Assembly: GCF_017355785.1 (NCBI RefSeq)
Contig: NZ_JAFEWE010000018.1
Location: 48,943 to 112,942, forward strand
Source of the DNA: Desertivirga arenae
GTDB taxonomy: Bacteria > Bacteroidota > Bacteroidia > Sphingobacteriales > Sphingobacteriaceae
Length of the DNA stretch: 64,000 nt
Direction: 5' to 3'
Positions within the stretch are counted from its first letter, which is position 1, and each line of letters opens with the position of its first letter. The translations under genes and the position numbers were made by a program. Below the pieces are notes generated by a model. It saw nothing but the letters and a program-made list of their open reading frames with translations, was not told where the DNA came from and searched no databases. This document shows positions 18,202 through 26,967 of the stretch, piece after piece.

Positions 18202-18327
18202 GTATATCTAATTTCCGCTGTTTCAAAGCTTGAAGACATATTCGAATTGGCTTGCGCAGACGGATTTATTGAGAAACCTTTTAATCTTATTGATATCGAA
18301 ACCCTAGCAACCTCTTTCGCTAATTAA
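18202..18327 (+). pseudogene. Response-regulator receiver C-terminal remnant
   Basis: An open stretch of 41 codons without a start reads YLISAVSKLEDIF then ACADGFIEKPFNL, ending at TAA. It matches the end of the intact receiver at 43269 (YLVSAVQGLKEI, YADGYIEKPFAL), including the conserved Ser and Lys-Pro. The phospho-acceptor half is absent; an in-frame stop lies just upstream. Confidence 0.8.
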
Positions 18328-18334
18328 AGTGTGT

Positions 18335-18469
18335 GATAAACTCATTGACGGAAATTGTAAATTTGAGGTAGCGGCTGGAAACTACAATATAGAACAACTA
18401 AAGCCTGTTTGTAGTAATCTTCAGCAGCATAAGGAAAACAAAAACGCTTCTAACGCGTCTATTACCTAA
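18335..18469 (+). pseudogene. C-terminal remnant of a paralogue of the 20946 gene
   Basis: The stretch reads IDGNCKFEVAAGNYNIEQLKPVCSNLQQHK, written here in parts: FEVAAGNYNIEQLKPVC aligns with FEVVEGNYNVNQLQPVC of the intact 86-residue protein at 20946. No start codon or N-terminal half is present. Confidence 0.8.
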
Positions 18470-18491
18470 TTTTAAATTGCTCTACTTTTAA

Positions 18492-18818
18492 ATGATTCCA
18501 ATTAAGTACATCTTTAGCCTTAAGGATTTACAATACACCTATGGCGCTTTCTCTATCATATCGCCTTATTCCAAGTGGGATTTTGATATGCCTAATAGAA
18601 GTCTGTTTAATAGAATGAATAAGTTTGAAATGGTATTACTTATCAATTCTCTTCAGCGAGCTTGGAATGTATATTCAAAAGAAGATTGTCTGAAAATTGA
18701 ACGGCTTATCAGAGAGTATATGCCTGAGGAAATCAAAACACAAATAGATGTGGCAGACTGGTTGGTATTACATTGGGATGAAAGTAGCTTCACTCTGCCA
18801 ACTAGCATGGTAGGTTAA
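18492..18818 (+). CDS. Hypothetical protein, 108 aa
   Basis: I do not recognise this protein. It is soluble, rich in aromatic residues (WDFDMPNRSLFNRM, ADWLVLHWDESSF), with a helical centre (KFEMVLLINSLQRAWNVY, DCLKIERLIREYMPEE). There is no signal peptide. It lies among gene fragments and convergent with a broken GNAT gene, but its own frame is clean. It could be a genuine lineage-restricted gene. Confidence 0.5.
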   Translation: MIPIKYIFSLKDLQYTYGAFSIISPYSKWDFDMPNRSLFNRMNKFEMVLLINSLQRAWNVYSKEDCLKIERLIREYMPEEIKTQIDVADWLVLHWDESSFTLPTSMVG

Positions 18819-18839
18819 AATAGACGGAGTTACCGACTA

Positions 18840-19318
18840 TTAAAAAGAGAGAGGTTCATCTAATTTTTTAGTCATTTTGTAATTGTTCAAGTCGATACCT
18901 TCAAGAGTAACCGTTTGCTCTTTCAAAACCTTAAAGCCCATCTTTTCAAAAAACATCCGGGCAGTTTTACTTACATTAGAAGTAATTTCATTTGTACCCA
19001 AACGCTTTGCTTCATTTTCAAGTCGAATATAAATCTGACGGGCAATTCCTTGTCGTTGAAAGTCTTTATCAATAAAAAACATATCAATATAATTCCCCTT
19101 GTCGAGAGTACCGAATCCTGCTGCTTTTCCTTTGTCCTGAGCAACTATTACAAATTGATTCGAGAGTACGTCCTCCCAGCGCCTTTTATTTCTGACTGTC
19201 GAAGTCCATACGCTTATTTGCTCAGGGGTATAGTCCGTCTACAAACTTCTGTCACTGTGTTTAAAAATAACTGTTGTAGATTTTTTAAGTCCGTAATATT
19301 TCCTTCTCTAATTACCAT
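18840..19318 (-). pseudogene. GNAT N-acetyltransferase, frameshifted
   Basis: The ATG at 19318 opens MVIREGNITDLKNLQQLFLN and runs about 27 codons. The frame is lost near 19232-19242, and the next frame continues DYTPEQISVWTSTVRNKRRW and AAGFGTLDKGNYIDMFF to the acetyl-CoA-binding region DKDFQRQGIARQIY and the end at 18840. Joined, these make a normal GNAT of about 158 residues. One lost base (or two extra) breaks it. The downstream part could only be translated from an internal ATG and would lack the N-terminal strands. Confidence 0.75.
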
Positions 19319-19468
19319 TATTTTAACTTCAATTATTATTCTAATTAACTGACTGCACCTGAATATTTTAAATTTTTCATGATGACATCTTAGAATATAT
19401 AGAATAGCTGCGCCTTTTTTTAAGAACTAGATTTTTATAAAGTTGTTAGCTGTGTAAATAGGCATGCT

Positions 19469-20353
19469 TTGAATCATAGAATTAATTTTGACACCTTTTT
19501 TAATTCCGCTCCTCCAACAGCTATTTTAAGAGCAAATGTACCAGACTTTACAGTAATTGATATCAATAAGGCTTTTTTAGATACATCGGGTACTAAACCT
19601 TCGGATATACTGGGAAGGGGCATTTTTGAAGCTTTTCCTGAAAATCCAAAGGATCCAAATTCTAAAAACAATATAGAAGCTCTTAGAAATAGTTTAACGG
19701 AAACCGTATTAAATAAAAATAAAACTGAACTGCCTTTGCAGAGGTACGATATTCCCATTCGGGGGACTAAAGAATTTGATACCCGATATTGGCAGGCTAT
19801 TAATTCCCCAATTTTAGGTAAGGACGGAGAGGTGGAGTTTATCGTGCACGTTACTACAGATATTACCAAAGCCATTATGCTGGCAAAAAAAGAACGGATT
19901 TCCTTTGAGGTAGCAGACAGAAAAAGACGAGAATTGCATACTCTATTTATGGAAGCCCCTGGAGCTATCTGTATTTTAAGCGGTCCTACATTCATATTCG
20001 ACTTGGTAAATCCGACTTTCCAGGATATTTTTCCTGGCCGGGAACTGTTGGGAAAGCCTGTGTTAGAGGCTTTGCCCGAAATGCGGCAACATCCGCTCAT
20101 AGAAGTCTTAAAAACTGTCTACGACAAACAAGAAACTTTTGAAGGAAAAGAGGTACTAACCCGGTTAGCCCGGCATACTGAGGGACCTGTTGAAGATATT
20201 TACTGGAATTTTATTTACAAGCCCAGGTGTGATTTTAATGGTAAGGTTGATGGCATACTGGTTTTTGCCCATGAAGTAACAGACCAGGTTGTTTCAGAAA
20301 AAAGAGCTCAGGAGATTGAGCGACAGCTAAAACTTGCCCTTGAAAGGAAATAG
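19469..20353 (+). pseudogene. PAS-domain N-terminus of a histidine kinase, truncated
   Basis: About 294 codons encode two PAS domains (about 8-140 and 155-285), then a helix ending RQLKLALERK at a stop. Full kinases here continue from exactly this point into HisKA and the ATPase domain, which are missing. The best start is a TTG at 19469; no ATG fits. The second PAS (FMEAPGAICILSG, GKPVLEALPEM, NFIYKP) closely resembles those of the multi-PAS kinase at 32084. The fragment abuts a hydrolase fragment 23 bp later, so a deletion or rearrangement joined them. A short PAS-only protein could still be made. Confidence 0.65.
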
Positions 20354-20376
20354 AGAGCACAATGACAGCAAATGAT

Positions 20377-20785
20377 CTAGTTCAAAAAGCTATGTATGGC
20401 TTTCATTGCTTCGTAAGGTTCGCTTATATGAGGACAATGCCCACTCGCTTTCATGATACGAAGCGTATTGTAGGGAATGTTGGACTTGATATAAGTCCCG
20501 ATAGAAAGAGGTGCTATAATATCATCCCTACATTGCAATGTTAGACTAGGTACTTTAAGTCTGGGAAGTTCTTGTCGGCTGTCAGAGAGAAAGGTAACTT
20601 TTGCAAATTCACGTGCATTATCTGGATTAGTTGAACAAAAGCTGTTAGTCAGAAATTTAGCTAACTCTGGCCTTTCCGCATTCCCCATAATAGCGGGAGC
20701 AAGTTGACTTGACCAACCTAAATAGTTAGCGTCCATAAATTCGAAAAGAGCTTCCAAATCTGCTTTTTCGAAACCTCTAAAAATG
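20377..20785 (-). pseudogene. RsbQ-like alpha/beta hydrolase, N-terminally truncated
   Basis: The frame encodes the last 135 or so residues of an RsbQ-like hydrolase. NYLGWSSQLAPAIMGN, FCSTNPDNAREFAKVTF, LQCRDDIIAP (catalytic Asp) and ASGHCPHISEP (catalytic His) match the intact gene at 36306 closely. The nucleophile half (GHSVS) is gone; similarity stops near 20785. An internal ATG opens at 20757, but without the nucleophile the product cannot be an active hydrolase. Confidence 0.85.
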
Positions 20786-20945
20786 TTTAATTAAGTACCG
20801 ATAGGCTTAGTTTAATGATAATTTATCTCACCTGAAGTTCTGAATATACTTGACTTCCTCCGGGGAGGCAGCTTAGAAAGGAAAGCAAGAAGGTAAAAAG
20901 TATTTGTTTGAGGGGCGTTGGTCTTTTTTTTGAGGCCGCTGAACT

Positions 20946-21206
20946 ATGTTGAAATTTGATACTACATTGGTAATTGACGGGAAGGAATTTCTCGTTACCG
21001 TTCAGGAAATGGAAGCCCATAAATCCGACGGGTCTATTTATTACTTTATCCACCACGATAATATCCTTATTGGGGTAATTAGTGTTGATGGTCATTGCAC
21101 CTTTGAGGTGGTGGAAGGTAATTACAACGTGAATCAGCTGCAACCTGTTTGCAGTGTTATCCGGCAGCATAAGAAGGTGCCAAATTCCATTCCTTCAAAC
21201 AACTAG
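20946..21206 (+). CDS. Hypothetical small protein, 86 aa
   Basis: I do not recognise a named family. The sequence is soluble, beta-rich and slightly acidic (MLKFDTTLVIDGKEFLVTV, YYFIHHDNILIGVISVDG, FEVVEGNYNVNQLQPVCSVI). A fragment of a paralogue at 18335, next to a receiver remnant, shows that it belongs to a family duplicated along with signalling genes. It lies between the hydrolase remnant and the kinase at 21282 and might be a small partner of the signalling genes. That is inference. Confidence 0.6.
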   Translation: MLKFDTTLVIDGKEFLVTVQEMEAHKSDGSIYYFIHHDNILIGVISVDGHCTFEVVEGNYNVNQLQPVCSVIRQHKKVPNSIPSNN

Positions 21207-21281
21207 CTGACGTTTGAAATTGTAAAATTACTAGCAGAGAAAAGCAACAGTTTTTCTCTGTTAGCTCTAAAGGAACTAACC

Positions 21282-23699
21282 TTATTTCTCATCCAGCCAT
21301 TTTCTAGCGGATACGATATCCTTGAAAAATTCGGTGATTACCTCTCCCTCTTTCACATTTATGGTCTTTCGAGCCGAAAATTGGCTGAAAGTGCTGGGAG
21401 AGAAAATCCATGCAAAATAACGGAGACCGGCCTTTTCCATCATAGGAAACCACTCTCTACCCACCCATTCTGAAGCTTCTGACCAGGTTCCCTGAACATT
21501 TATGTTATCATTAATTACTTTAGAGCACTGGTTCTTTTTCAATATTTCCAACATTTTCATACAGCCTTTCTTTACTGAAGAAATATTTTGAAACCCTTTC
21601 CAATCTACTTCAAGTCGTTCGTCTTGCTGGTTATATAGAATGGTAACAAAAGAATCTTTATAATAGGTTTCAGTCTCTGCTGCCTCAACTTCCCCTTGCC
21701 TTTCAAGTGGCAACCTGAAATAGAAGGTTGAGCCTTTTTCCTGTTCACTTTCGATCCAAAAGTCGCCACCATGGCGCTTTAATATTTCAGAAGATATAAA
21801 TAAACCTAAACCTAATCCTTCAAACCGCATCGAGGTATTATCTACCCTATAGTACCGGTCGAATAGTTTATCCAAATGATCCTGGGGAATTCCTATACCA
21901 AAATCCTGAACGGAAACAATGAGGTTATTACCTTGTAATACGCTGTTAACTACTACCTTTTCACCACCAGGAGAGTATTTTACTGCATTTATCAAAAAGT
22001 TATTCAATACTTGCTCTAGCCTCAAACGGTCACCTGTGTATTCTACGTCCACTGCATTTTCCACATAGATTTCGTGAGATGGAGCAAGGTGCTGAACACT
22101 TTCAACGCAATCAAGAACAATCTGCCTGAAGTTAAATGGCGCTATATTATATTGCATCTTTCCAGCATTGATCTTACTAACATCCAGGAGGTCATTAATA
22201 AGCTTCTCCAATCTGCCGATATGCTCGGCAGACTTCTGAACAAAATCAGGCAGCTTGGTCGAGTCTTTTGTACGCTGCATCAACTGGTTGAAGGCTTTTA
22301 TACTAGTAAGCGGCGTTTTAAGTTCATGACTGGCGATAGACAAGAACTCATCTTTTTTTATACTAAGCTCTTTAATCTCTTCGTACAATTTTGCGTTATC
22401 GAGAGCTATTGCCGCTTGTGAAGCAACTCCAAGAACCAAACCCTCGTGCTCGTCTGTAAATACACCCACCTCTTTATGGCCTAAAAACAGTCCTCCGATA
22501 ACTTTGCCCGATTTTGAAATTACCGGCACTGCGAGGTAACTCACTACGGGAAGATGACCGGCAGGCATTCCATTGTTAGGTGCATTCTTGCCATAGCGAG
22601 GGTCTTTGGTGATATCATCGACTCTAACAACACCCTCTCCCGCAAATGTGGGATGGAAAACAGCGGTATTGCGTGGCGTCCCCAATTTTTCAAATGCCTC
22701 TCTTGGAGCTCCTGATAATGTATATAGGAGGAACGCCTCGCCAGATGCATTTATCGTATTATAAAAGAAAGCCCCAAAATCAGCTCCTGTCAGCTTAGTC
22801 ACTGCATCCGTCACCTTCTGTAGAATTTCCTGCAAGTCCAGACTCTCCGAAATGGATAATCCTATCGAATTTAATATTTCAAGACGTTCTGCATGGGCTT
22901 GAAGGAGGGCACTTGCTTTTTTCTGCTCCGAAATATCACGAACTTCGATAACTGTTGCAACCGGAACTCCATCTTCAAATATGGGGCTGGCAGCGCAGAG
23001 TACAGGAAGAGAAGTTCCGTCCTTTCGAAAAAAAAGATCTTCATGCGCTCGCATTTCAAAATTTCGGGGAAGCGCCCTGTCGAGCGGGCACTCTTCCCTT
23101 GGATATTCTCTACCGTCCGGATAATGATGATGAATCAGATTATGCAGAGGTTTACTCTTAATCTCGGTCAATGAGTAGCCGAACATGGTTTCGGCAGCTG
23201 GGTTCATAAATGTACAGTACCCTTTGTCATTCATTAAAAACAAAGCAGATGTAGCATTGTCTGTAATTGTCTTAATCAGCTTGTTTTGACTCTGAAGCGC
23301 AATGTCAGCCTCTTTGCCCGAAGTCACGTCGACTACTATACCTTCATAAAAAAGTTCTCCGTCTACCATCTTAGCCTTTGCTCTTGCTAAGACCCACTTC
23401 GCTTTCTCTGACGAGATTTTAACCCGGTATTCTATTTGATAGGGCTGGCTTTTATTTATTTGAGCCTCCCTCAGTTGATTAGCACGTTGAAGATCCTCTT
23501 CATCGATATTCCTCAAAAAATCAGCTAGTGGAATACCTTCGTCATTATACTCTAATCCGTACATAGCACTTAGAGTTTTATCTGCATACACTATTTTCTT
23601 CTGATAGTCCAGAAGATATGTACCAACCAGTCCAAACTCATGCTCGTCTTCCAATTGTCTTATCCTATTTAACCTCGAATCCATTTCTATTGTACTCAA
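21282..23699 (-). CDS. Hybrid sensor: PAS-PAS-GAF histidine kinase with SpoIIAA/STAS-like tail
   Basis: This soluble 805-residue kinase has PAS (about 15-130), PAS with PAC (140-265, FMNPAAETMFGYSL), GAF (285-435, VVSYLAVPVISKSGKVIGG), HisKA (H-box FLSIASHELKTPL, near 455) and HATPase (N-box NNFLINAVKYSP; G-boxes DFGIGIP and GLGLGLFIS). The last 120 residues form an extra domain (LYNQQDERLEVDWKGFQN ... GTWSEASEWVGREWFPMM ... YFAWIFSPSTFSQ) shared with the kinase at 37803 and resembling SpoIIAA/STAS-SEC14-like folds. No receiver or transmembrane helix is present. It probably senses a cytoplasmic cue. The fused tail is unusual for a kinase and may bind a partner. It is the first of the island's signalling genes and stands alone. 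Confidence 0.9.
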   Translation of the reverse strand: MSTIEMDSRLNRIRQLEDEHEFGLVGTYLLDYQKKIVYADKTLSAMYGLEYNDEGIPLADFLRNIDEEDLQRANQLREAQINKSQPYQIEYRVKISSEKAKWVLARAKAKMVDGELFYEGIVVDVTSGKEADIALQSQNKLIKTITDNATSALFLMNDKGYCTFMNPAAETMFGYSLTEIKSKPLHNLIHHHYPDGREYPREECPLDRALPRNFEMRAHEDLFFRKDGTSLPVLCAASPIFEDGVPVATVIEVRDISEQKKASALLQAHAERLEILNSIGLSISESLDLQEILQKVTDAVTKLTGADFGAFFYNTINASGEAFLLYTLSGAPREAFEKLGTPRNTAVFHPTFAGEGVVRVDDITKDPRYGKNAPNNGMPAGHLPVVSYLAVPVISKSGKVIGGLFLGHKEVGVFTDEHEGLVLGVASQAAIALDNAKLYEEIKELSIKKDEFLSIASHELKTPLTSIKAFNQLMQRTKDSTKLPDFVQKSAEHIGRLEKLINDLLDVSKINAGKMQYNIAPFNFRQIVLDCVESVQHLAPSHEIYVENAVDVEYTGDRLRLEQVLNNFLINAVKYSPGGEKVVVNSVLQGNNLIVSVQDFGIGIPQDHLDKLFDRYYRVDNTSMRFEGLGLGLFISSEILKRHGGDFWIESEQEKGSTFYFRLPLERQGEVEAAETETYYKDSFVTILYNQQDERLEVDWKGFQNISSVKKGCMKMLEILKKNQCSKVINDNINVQGTWSEASEWVGREWFPMMEKAGLRYFAWIFSPSTFSQFSARKTINVKEGEVITEFFKDIVSARKWLDEK

Positions 23700-24078
23700 C
23701 CCTTGTCCAGCAGGGGTAAAAATAGCGTTGTTGGTTTAAAACTCATCATTTAAGCCAAACTTCTTTACGTCCCGTATAATTGGCTAATGAATTAAGAGGA
23801 AAGGTGATTAGACTAAGTGCTATGAAATAATTAGGAATAGATCATGAATATATACGAATATTATAATTCCAGGCCTTACCTAAGGTTGCTAAGATTGCTT
23901 CTCTTTAGCAACTATTCTTAATACAACAGGACTGCTTTTCCTAAGAAGATAAGTGTGATTTTTAAGTAATTGAAATCAAAATTGAAATATGTTTATATGG
24001 ATGCACATTAAACCAGCATACTAAAAACTCTTGGTCAGACTCGAAAAAGTTGACGGCATAAGGTAGCTTAAATTAAGA
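23700..24078. other. Intergenic region with one hairpin
   Basis: About 380 bp of AT-rich DNA upstream of the 805-aa kinase. An 8-bp inverted repeat (GTTGCTAA / TTAGCAAC, 23885-23912, 12-nt loop) is the only structure seen. It lacks a T-run on either side. No protein-like frame was found. Confidence 0.5.
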
Positions 24079-24300
24079 CTATTCAGATTTTGCTAGCATA
24101 TGCAGCTCTTTGTCATCGAACTCGTTACGCTCCCAAGTAGCGATAAGTAGTATCAGTGAAAGTTTCTTTTCAATTTCTCCTTTTCTCAGAATAACCGCTT
24201 TCCTCGCGTATTCTTCACGAACCAGATACTTAAAAAACAATTGCCATTGCTCCTCTGGAAGTTTGAGCTTTTGTTCGAGAAAATGCCTGTGTGTATCCAT
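24079..24300 (-). pseudogene. Probable truncated Crp/Fnr-type regulator
   Basis: The 73-residue frame begins like the cyclic-nucleotide-binding regulators of Bacteroidota (FLEQKLKLPEEQWQLFFKYLV, then RKAVILRKGEIEKKLSLI). After about 50 residues it departs into an unrelated-looking end (WERNEFDDKELHMLAKSE), without the beta-roll or HTH. It is either a remnant with an internal deletion or a short gene I do not know. It lies alone, 258 bp from the AraC gene. Confidence 0.45.
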
Positions 24301-24517
24301 AACTTAATGCTTTCAAAGATAGCGTTTAGTAGTGGTAGAAGTATTTAGGATTAGTAATGCAGGTATAAGCGCTACAAGCATTCTATGGTTATTGTAAGCT
24401 AAAAGCGGATGCCCGAAATGCTAACTGTTTTAAGCTTTCCTATCTTTTTAATTAAAAATTTGTGCCTCAGCCTTGCCCATTCTTTATCCTACTAACACCA
24501 GCAAATTGCAATCACAT

Positions 24518-24549
24518 TTTGTTAAGTTCAAACCCTCCGTTTACTTTTG
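24518..24549 (+). promoter_or_regulatory. Promoter of the AraC-family gene
   Basis: TTTG (24518-24521), a 20-bp spacer, then TACTTTTG (24542-24549) fit the Bacteroidota -33/-7 consensus. Transcription would begin about 24556, leaving almost no leader before the ATG at 24558. Confidence 0.65.
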
Positions 24550-24557
24550 TTAGAGTT

Positions 24558-25430
24558 ATGACAATTTATAATCTCCCAAAAGACCTTTTGGGACCTGGAG
24601 CAGCAACTATGGATGAGGTTCACATCCGTTGTTATACATCTGACCAGAACTCTCATAAAAACAAGATAGTACTGAGCCAGAACATGATCAATTTGCTTGT
24701 CAGTGGCACAAAGACTATTGTTTATCCCGATTCAACAGCAATGGTTAGGGCTGGTGAACTGGTGGTATTATCGGCAGGTAACATTTTGACTTCTGAACTG
24801 CTTACCGATGGAGGAGCCTTCAGTAGTGTATTGTTTTATTTTAGCAATGAGGTGTTGAACCGCTTTTTAATAAAGTATGCCTCGCTACTACCTGGAGTGA
24901 TTTCTAATAGTAACAGGCAATCCTTTCAGATATTTCGGCAGGACACCTTTATCAAACAGTTTATTGCCTCGATTAAGGCACTTCTGGCAGAGAGCAAGGA
25001 ACTGCCCAATTCAATCCGTCTCCTGAAAATTGAAGAACTGCTCTTATACCTGCTTCATGCAGACCCGGAAAGATTTCGCGCCATTCAGGTACTTAGCAGT
25101 GATAGAGAGCAATTGCATTTAAAAAAAGTGGTTGAAAGCCATATTGGGCAGCAGATCACCGTGGATGAACTCGCATTTATTTGTCATATGAGCGTTTCTA
25201 CTTTCAAGCGAAGGTTCAGCGAAATATACCATACTACTCCTCAAAAATGGCTTCTTTCCCGCAAGCTGGAACTAGCAGCAGAATTACTAGGTTCGGCAGA
25301 GGAGAGCCCTTCGGAAATATATCTGAAAGTAGGCTATCAGAACCATTCCAGTTTTACAGAGGCCTTCCGTAAACATTTCGGCACTACCCCAAGTCAGTAT
25401 CAGCAAGCCAGGTTGAACGTGCTTCTATAG
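24558..25430 (+). CDS. AraC family transcriptional regulator
   Basis: The protein has 290 residues from the ATG at 24558. A GTG-started extension (24462) would run through the promoter, so I reject it. The N-terminal 170 residues are a cupin-like sensor (VYPDSTAMVRAGELVVLSAGN). The C-terminal 100 residues carry the double HTH of AraC/XylS: ITVDELAFICHMSVSTFKRRF for the first helix pair and SEIYLKVGYQNHSSFTEAFRKHFGTTPSQY for the second. It probably activates the SnoaL-like gene that follows by 71 bp, which has the same TACTTTTG box. The ligand is unknown. Confidence 0.92.
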   Translation: MTIYNLPKDLLGPGAATMDEVHIRCYTSDQNSHKNKIVLSQNMINLLVSGTKTIVYPDSTAMVRAGELVVLSAGNILTSELLTDGGAFSSVLFYFSNEVLNRFLIKYASLLPGVISNSNRQSFQIFRQDTFIKQFIASIKALLAESKELPNSIRLLKIEELLLYLLHADPERFRAIQVLSSDREQLHLKKVVESHIGQQITVDELAFICHMSVSTFKRRFSEIYHTTPQKWLLSRKLELAAELLGSAEESPSEIYLKVGYQNHSSFTEAFRKHFGTTPSQYQQARLNVLL

Positions 25431-25472
25431 TTGTTGGACGTCTATCCTTAACTCGTCCGGCCTTACCGTGCC

Positions 25473-25480
25473 TACTTTTG
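25473..25480 (+). promoter_or_regulatory. Candidate -7 box of the SnoaL-like gene
   Basis: TACTTTTG is identical to the AraC gene's -7 box and lies 21 bp before the ATG at 25502. No TTTG is found at the -33 distance, as expected if an activator (the adjacent AraC protein) replaces it. Confidence 0.5.
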
Positions 25481-25501
25481 TTACATCAAATCAATAACAA
25501 A

Positions 25502-25918
25502 ATGGAAACAATGGAAGACAATAAAGCAATTGTGCGTCGCTTCAACCAGGAAGTAATTGCTTCGTGGAATGAAGATAGTTTTAATGTCCTAATGAATGAA
25601 AATTTCGTTAACCATTCAGCTCCTGAAGGTATGGATAATGGACCTCAGGGAATGCGGTACTTCTTTAACGAAATACTACGGCCGGCAATATCAGATATTA
25701 AAGTCACGGTTCACAAACAACTTGCCGAAGGAGACTGGGTTACTACTCGTAAAACCATCAGTGGCACCCATACCGGTCCTCTTCTGAACATCCCTGCCAC
25801 GGGGCGATTAGTTAGCATTAATGTGATTGATATTGTGAGGCTGAAAGACGGCAAATACCTTGAACATTGGGGCCTTACAACCCTTCCGGAATTATTGGCT
25901 GGCCTTTCAACCATCTAA
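25502..25918 (+). CDS. SnoaL-like ester cyclase family protein
   Basis: The protein has 138 residues from the ATG at 25502; an ATG at 25478 lies within the -7 box. It is a SnoaL-like NTF2 fold: IVRRFNQEVIASWNEDSF, NFVNHSAPEGMDNGPQG, then ISGTHTGPLLNIPATGR and ISGTHTG-type strands with KYLEHWGLTTLPELL at the end. The family includes polyketide cyclases and many small stress- or metabolite-related proteins whose substrate is not known. It follows the AraC regulator, its probable controller. Confidence 0.88.
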   Translation: METMEDNKAIVRRFNQEVIASWNEDSFNVLMNENFVNHSAPEGMDNGPQGMRYFFNEILRPAISDIKVTVHKQLAEGDWVTTRKTISGTHTGPLLNIPATGRLVSINVIDIVRLKDGKYLEHWGLTTLPELLAGLSTI

Positions 25919-26315
25919 GAACATAAATAAAGCGTATTTTACCGAACTAGCGGCATTCAGTCCTGGGCGGATAGAGAAGCGATTTACTAAGTTGGGGTTT
26001 TTCTTCCGCGAATTGGGTCAAAATTAAAACAACACTCCTCAACATCATTTTTTTTACTACTTGGAGCTGGTTGCTTAAAATCATTTACAACAGCACATGG
26101 AACTTAAAATGCGCTTAAAACAGTCCTAAATCGATCTTTTATTTAAGAGGAAGCGAATTTGGTATGGTTATGGTATAAGATCATATACCTACTCTTACCT
26201 ATGAAAAATAAGGAACTGGTGTTAATCGGTTCCTTTTAATCTCTCCCCTTACTATAGCGAAATAAATAGGTTAAATCAAATCAATCAAATCTTACTGCTA
26301 AAATCAGAGTAACAC
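25919..26315. other. Convergent intergenic region
   Basis: About 400 bp between the convergent SnoaL-like and Crp/Fnr genes. It holds the diverged small-RNA-like element at 26168-26237. No other feature was seen. Confidence 0.5.
26168..26237 (-). ncRNA. Diverged relative of the repeated small RNA
   Basis: On the minus strand an AAGGAAC/GTTCCTT hairpin, the linker ATTTTTCATAGGTAAGAGT and a GGTATA/TATACC hairpin follow in the same order as in the four full copies. The T-run and GTAAC promoter element are missing. Read on the plus strand, the first hairpin followed by TTTT could instead be a weak terminator after the SnoaL-like gene. Confidence 0.35.
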
Positions 26316-26894
26316 TTAAATTAATTCCTTCAAACTCCTGTTTAAGCTTCTAACGGAAATACCGAGATAAGATGCCATATCCTCCTTGGAAAGTCTGATA
26401 TCCTGTTTGGATTGCAGTTCTAAAAGTTTCTTTAAATTATACTCCGCAGGATGCAATTGCTGATAAGACGCACGGCTTGAGGTATTAGTTATTCTTTCTG
26501 CAAAAATATCCAGCAACTGACGATTAAGTTTAAGGTCGGATTCTATTAAGGTTTGGAAGTAGGGAATAGAAAAGGCAAAAACACTTACTTCCGTTATCGC
26601 CATTACACTGCATAAGCATGGTACATTCCGTAAAAATTCGATTTCACCTATAACCTCCCCTTTACCTAAAAACTCCAGAATATAGTCCTTGTCATTGTTT
26701 TCTGTAAAAAAGCATTTGGTTATACCTTCCCTTACCACCATAACTTTGGTAGCGGGTTCATTCTGACATAATAGTGTCTGACCTGGTACATATTTTCTTA
26801 CAATGATGTCTTCTTTACGTTCTTGCTTTTCGTAAAGATTTTCAGCATAGGCTAAAAATGCCTGATTGGTTCTTAACATATACGTGCGGGACAA
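26316..26894 (-). CDS. Crp/Fnr family transcriptional regulator
   Basis: The protein has 192 residues, with a possible later start at the ATG at 26879. A cyclic-nucleotide-binding beta-roll (YVPGQTLLCQNEPATKVMVV, FLGKGEVIGEIEFLRNVPC) leads to a long dimer helix (LNRQLLDIFAERITN) and a winged HTH, LSKEDMASYLGISVRSLNRSL. There are no N-terminal Fe-S cysteines, so it is not an Fnr oxygen sensor. It is divergent from the HAD/CAT-like pair 73 bp away and may control it. Confidence 0.9.
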   Translation of the reverse strand: MSRTYMLRTNQAFLAYAENLYEKQERKEDIIVRKYVPGQTLLCQNEPATKVMVVREGITKCFFTENNDKDYILEFLGKGEVIGEIEFLRNVPCLCSVMAITEVSVFAFSIPYFQTLIESDLKLNRQLLDIFAERITNTSSRASYQQLHPAEYNLKKLLELQSKQDIRLSKEDMASYLGISVRSLNRSLKELI

Positions 26895-26967
26895 ATGTCC
26901 TTTTTCTCTGGTTTTTCCTTCCTGATCTTTGCTTCGTGCTGATAAAAGTACAAAACAGGATATACAG

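Noticed and set aside
21282..23699. Considered whether the kinase tail is a receiver
   Set aside because: It lacks the acidic pair, phospho-acceptor Asp and Lys-Pro motif.
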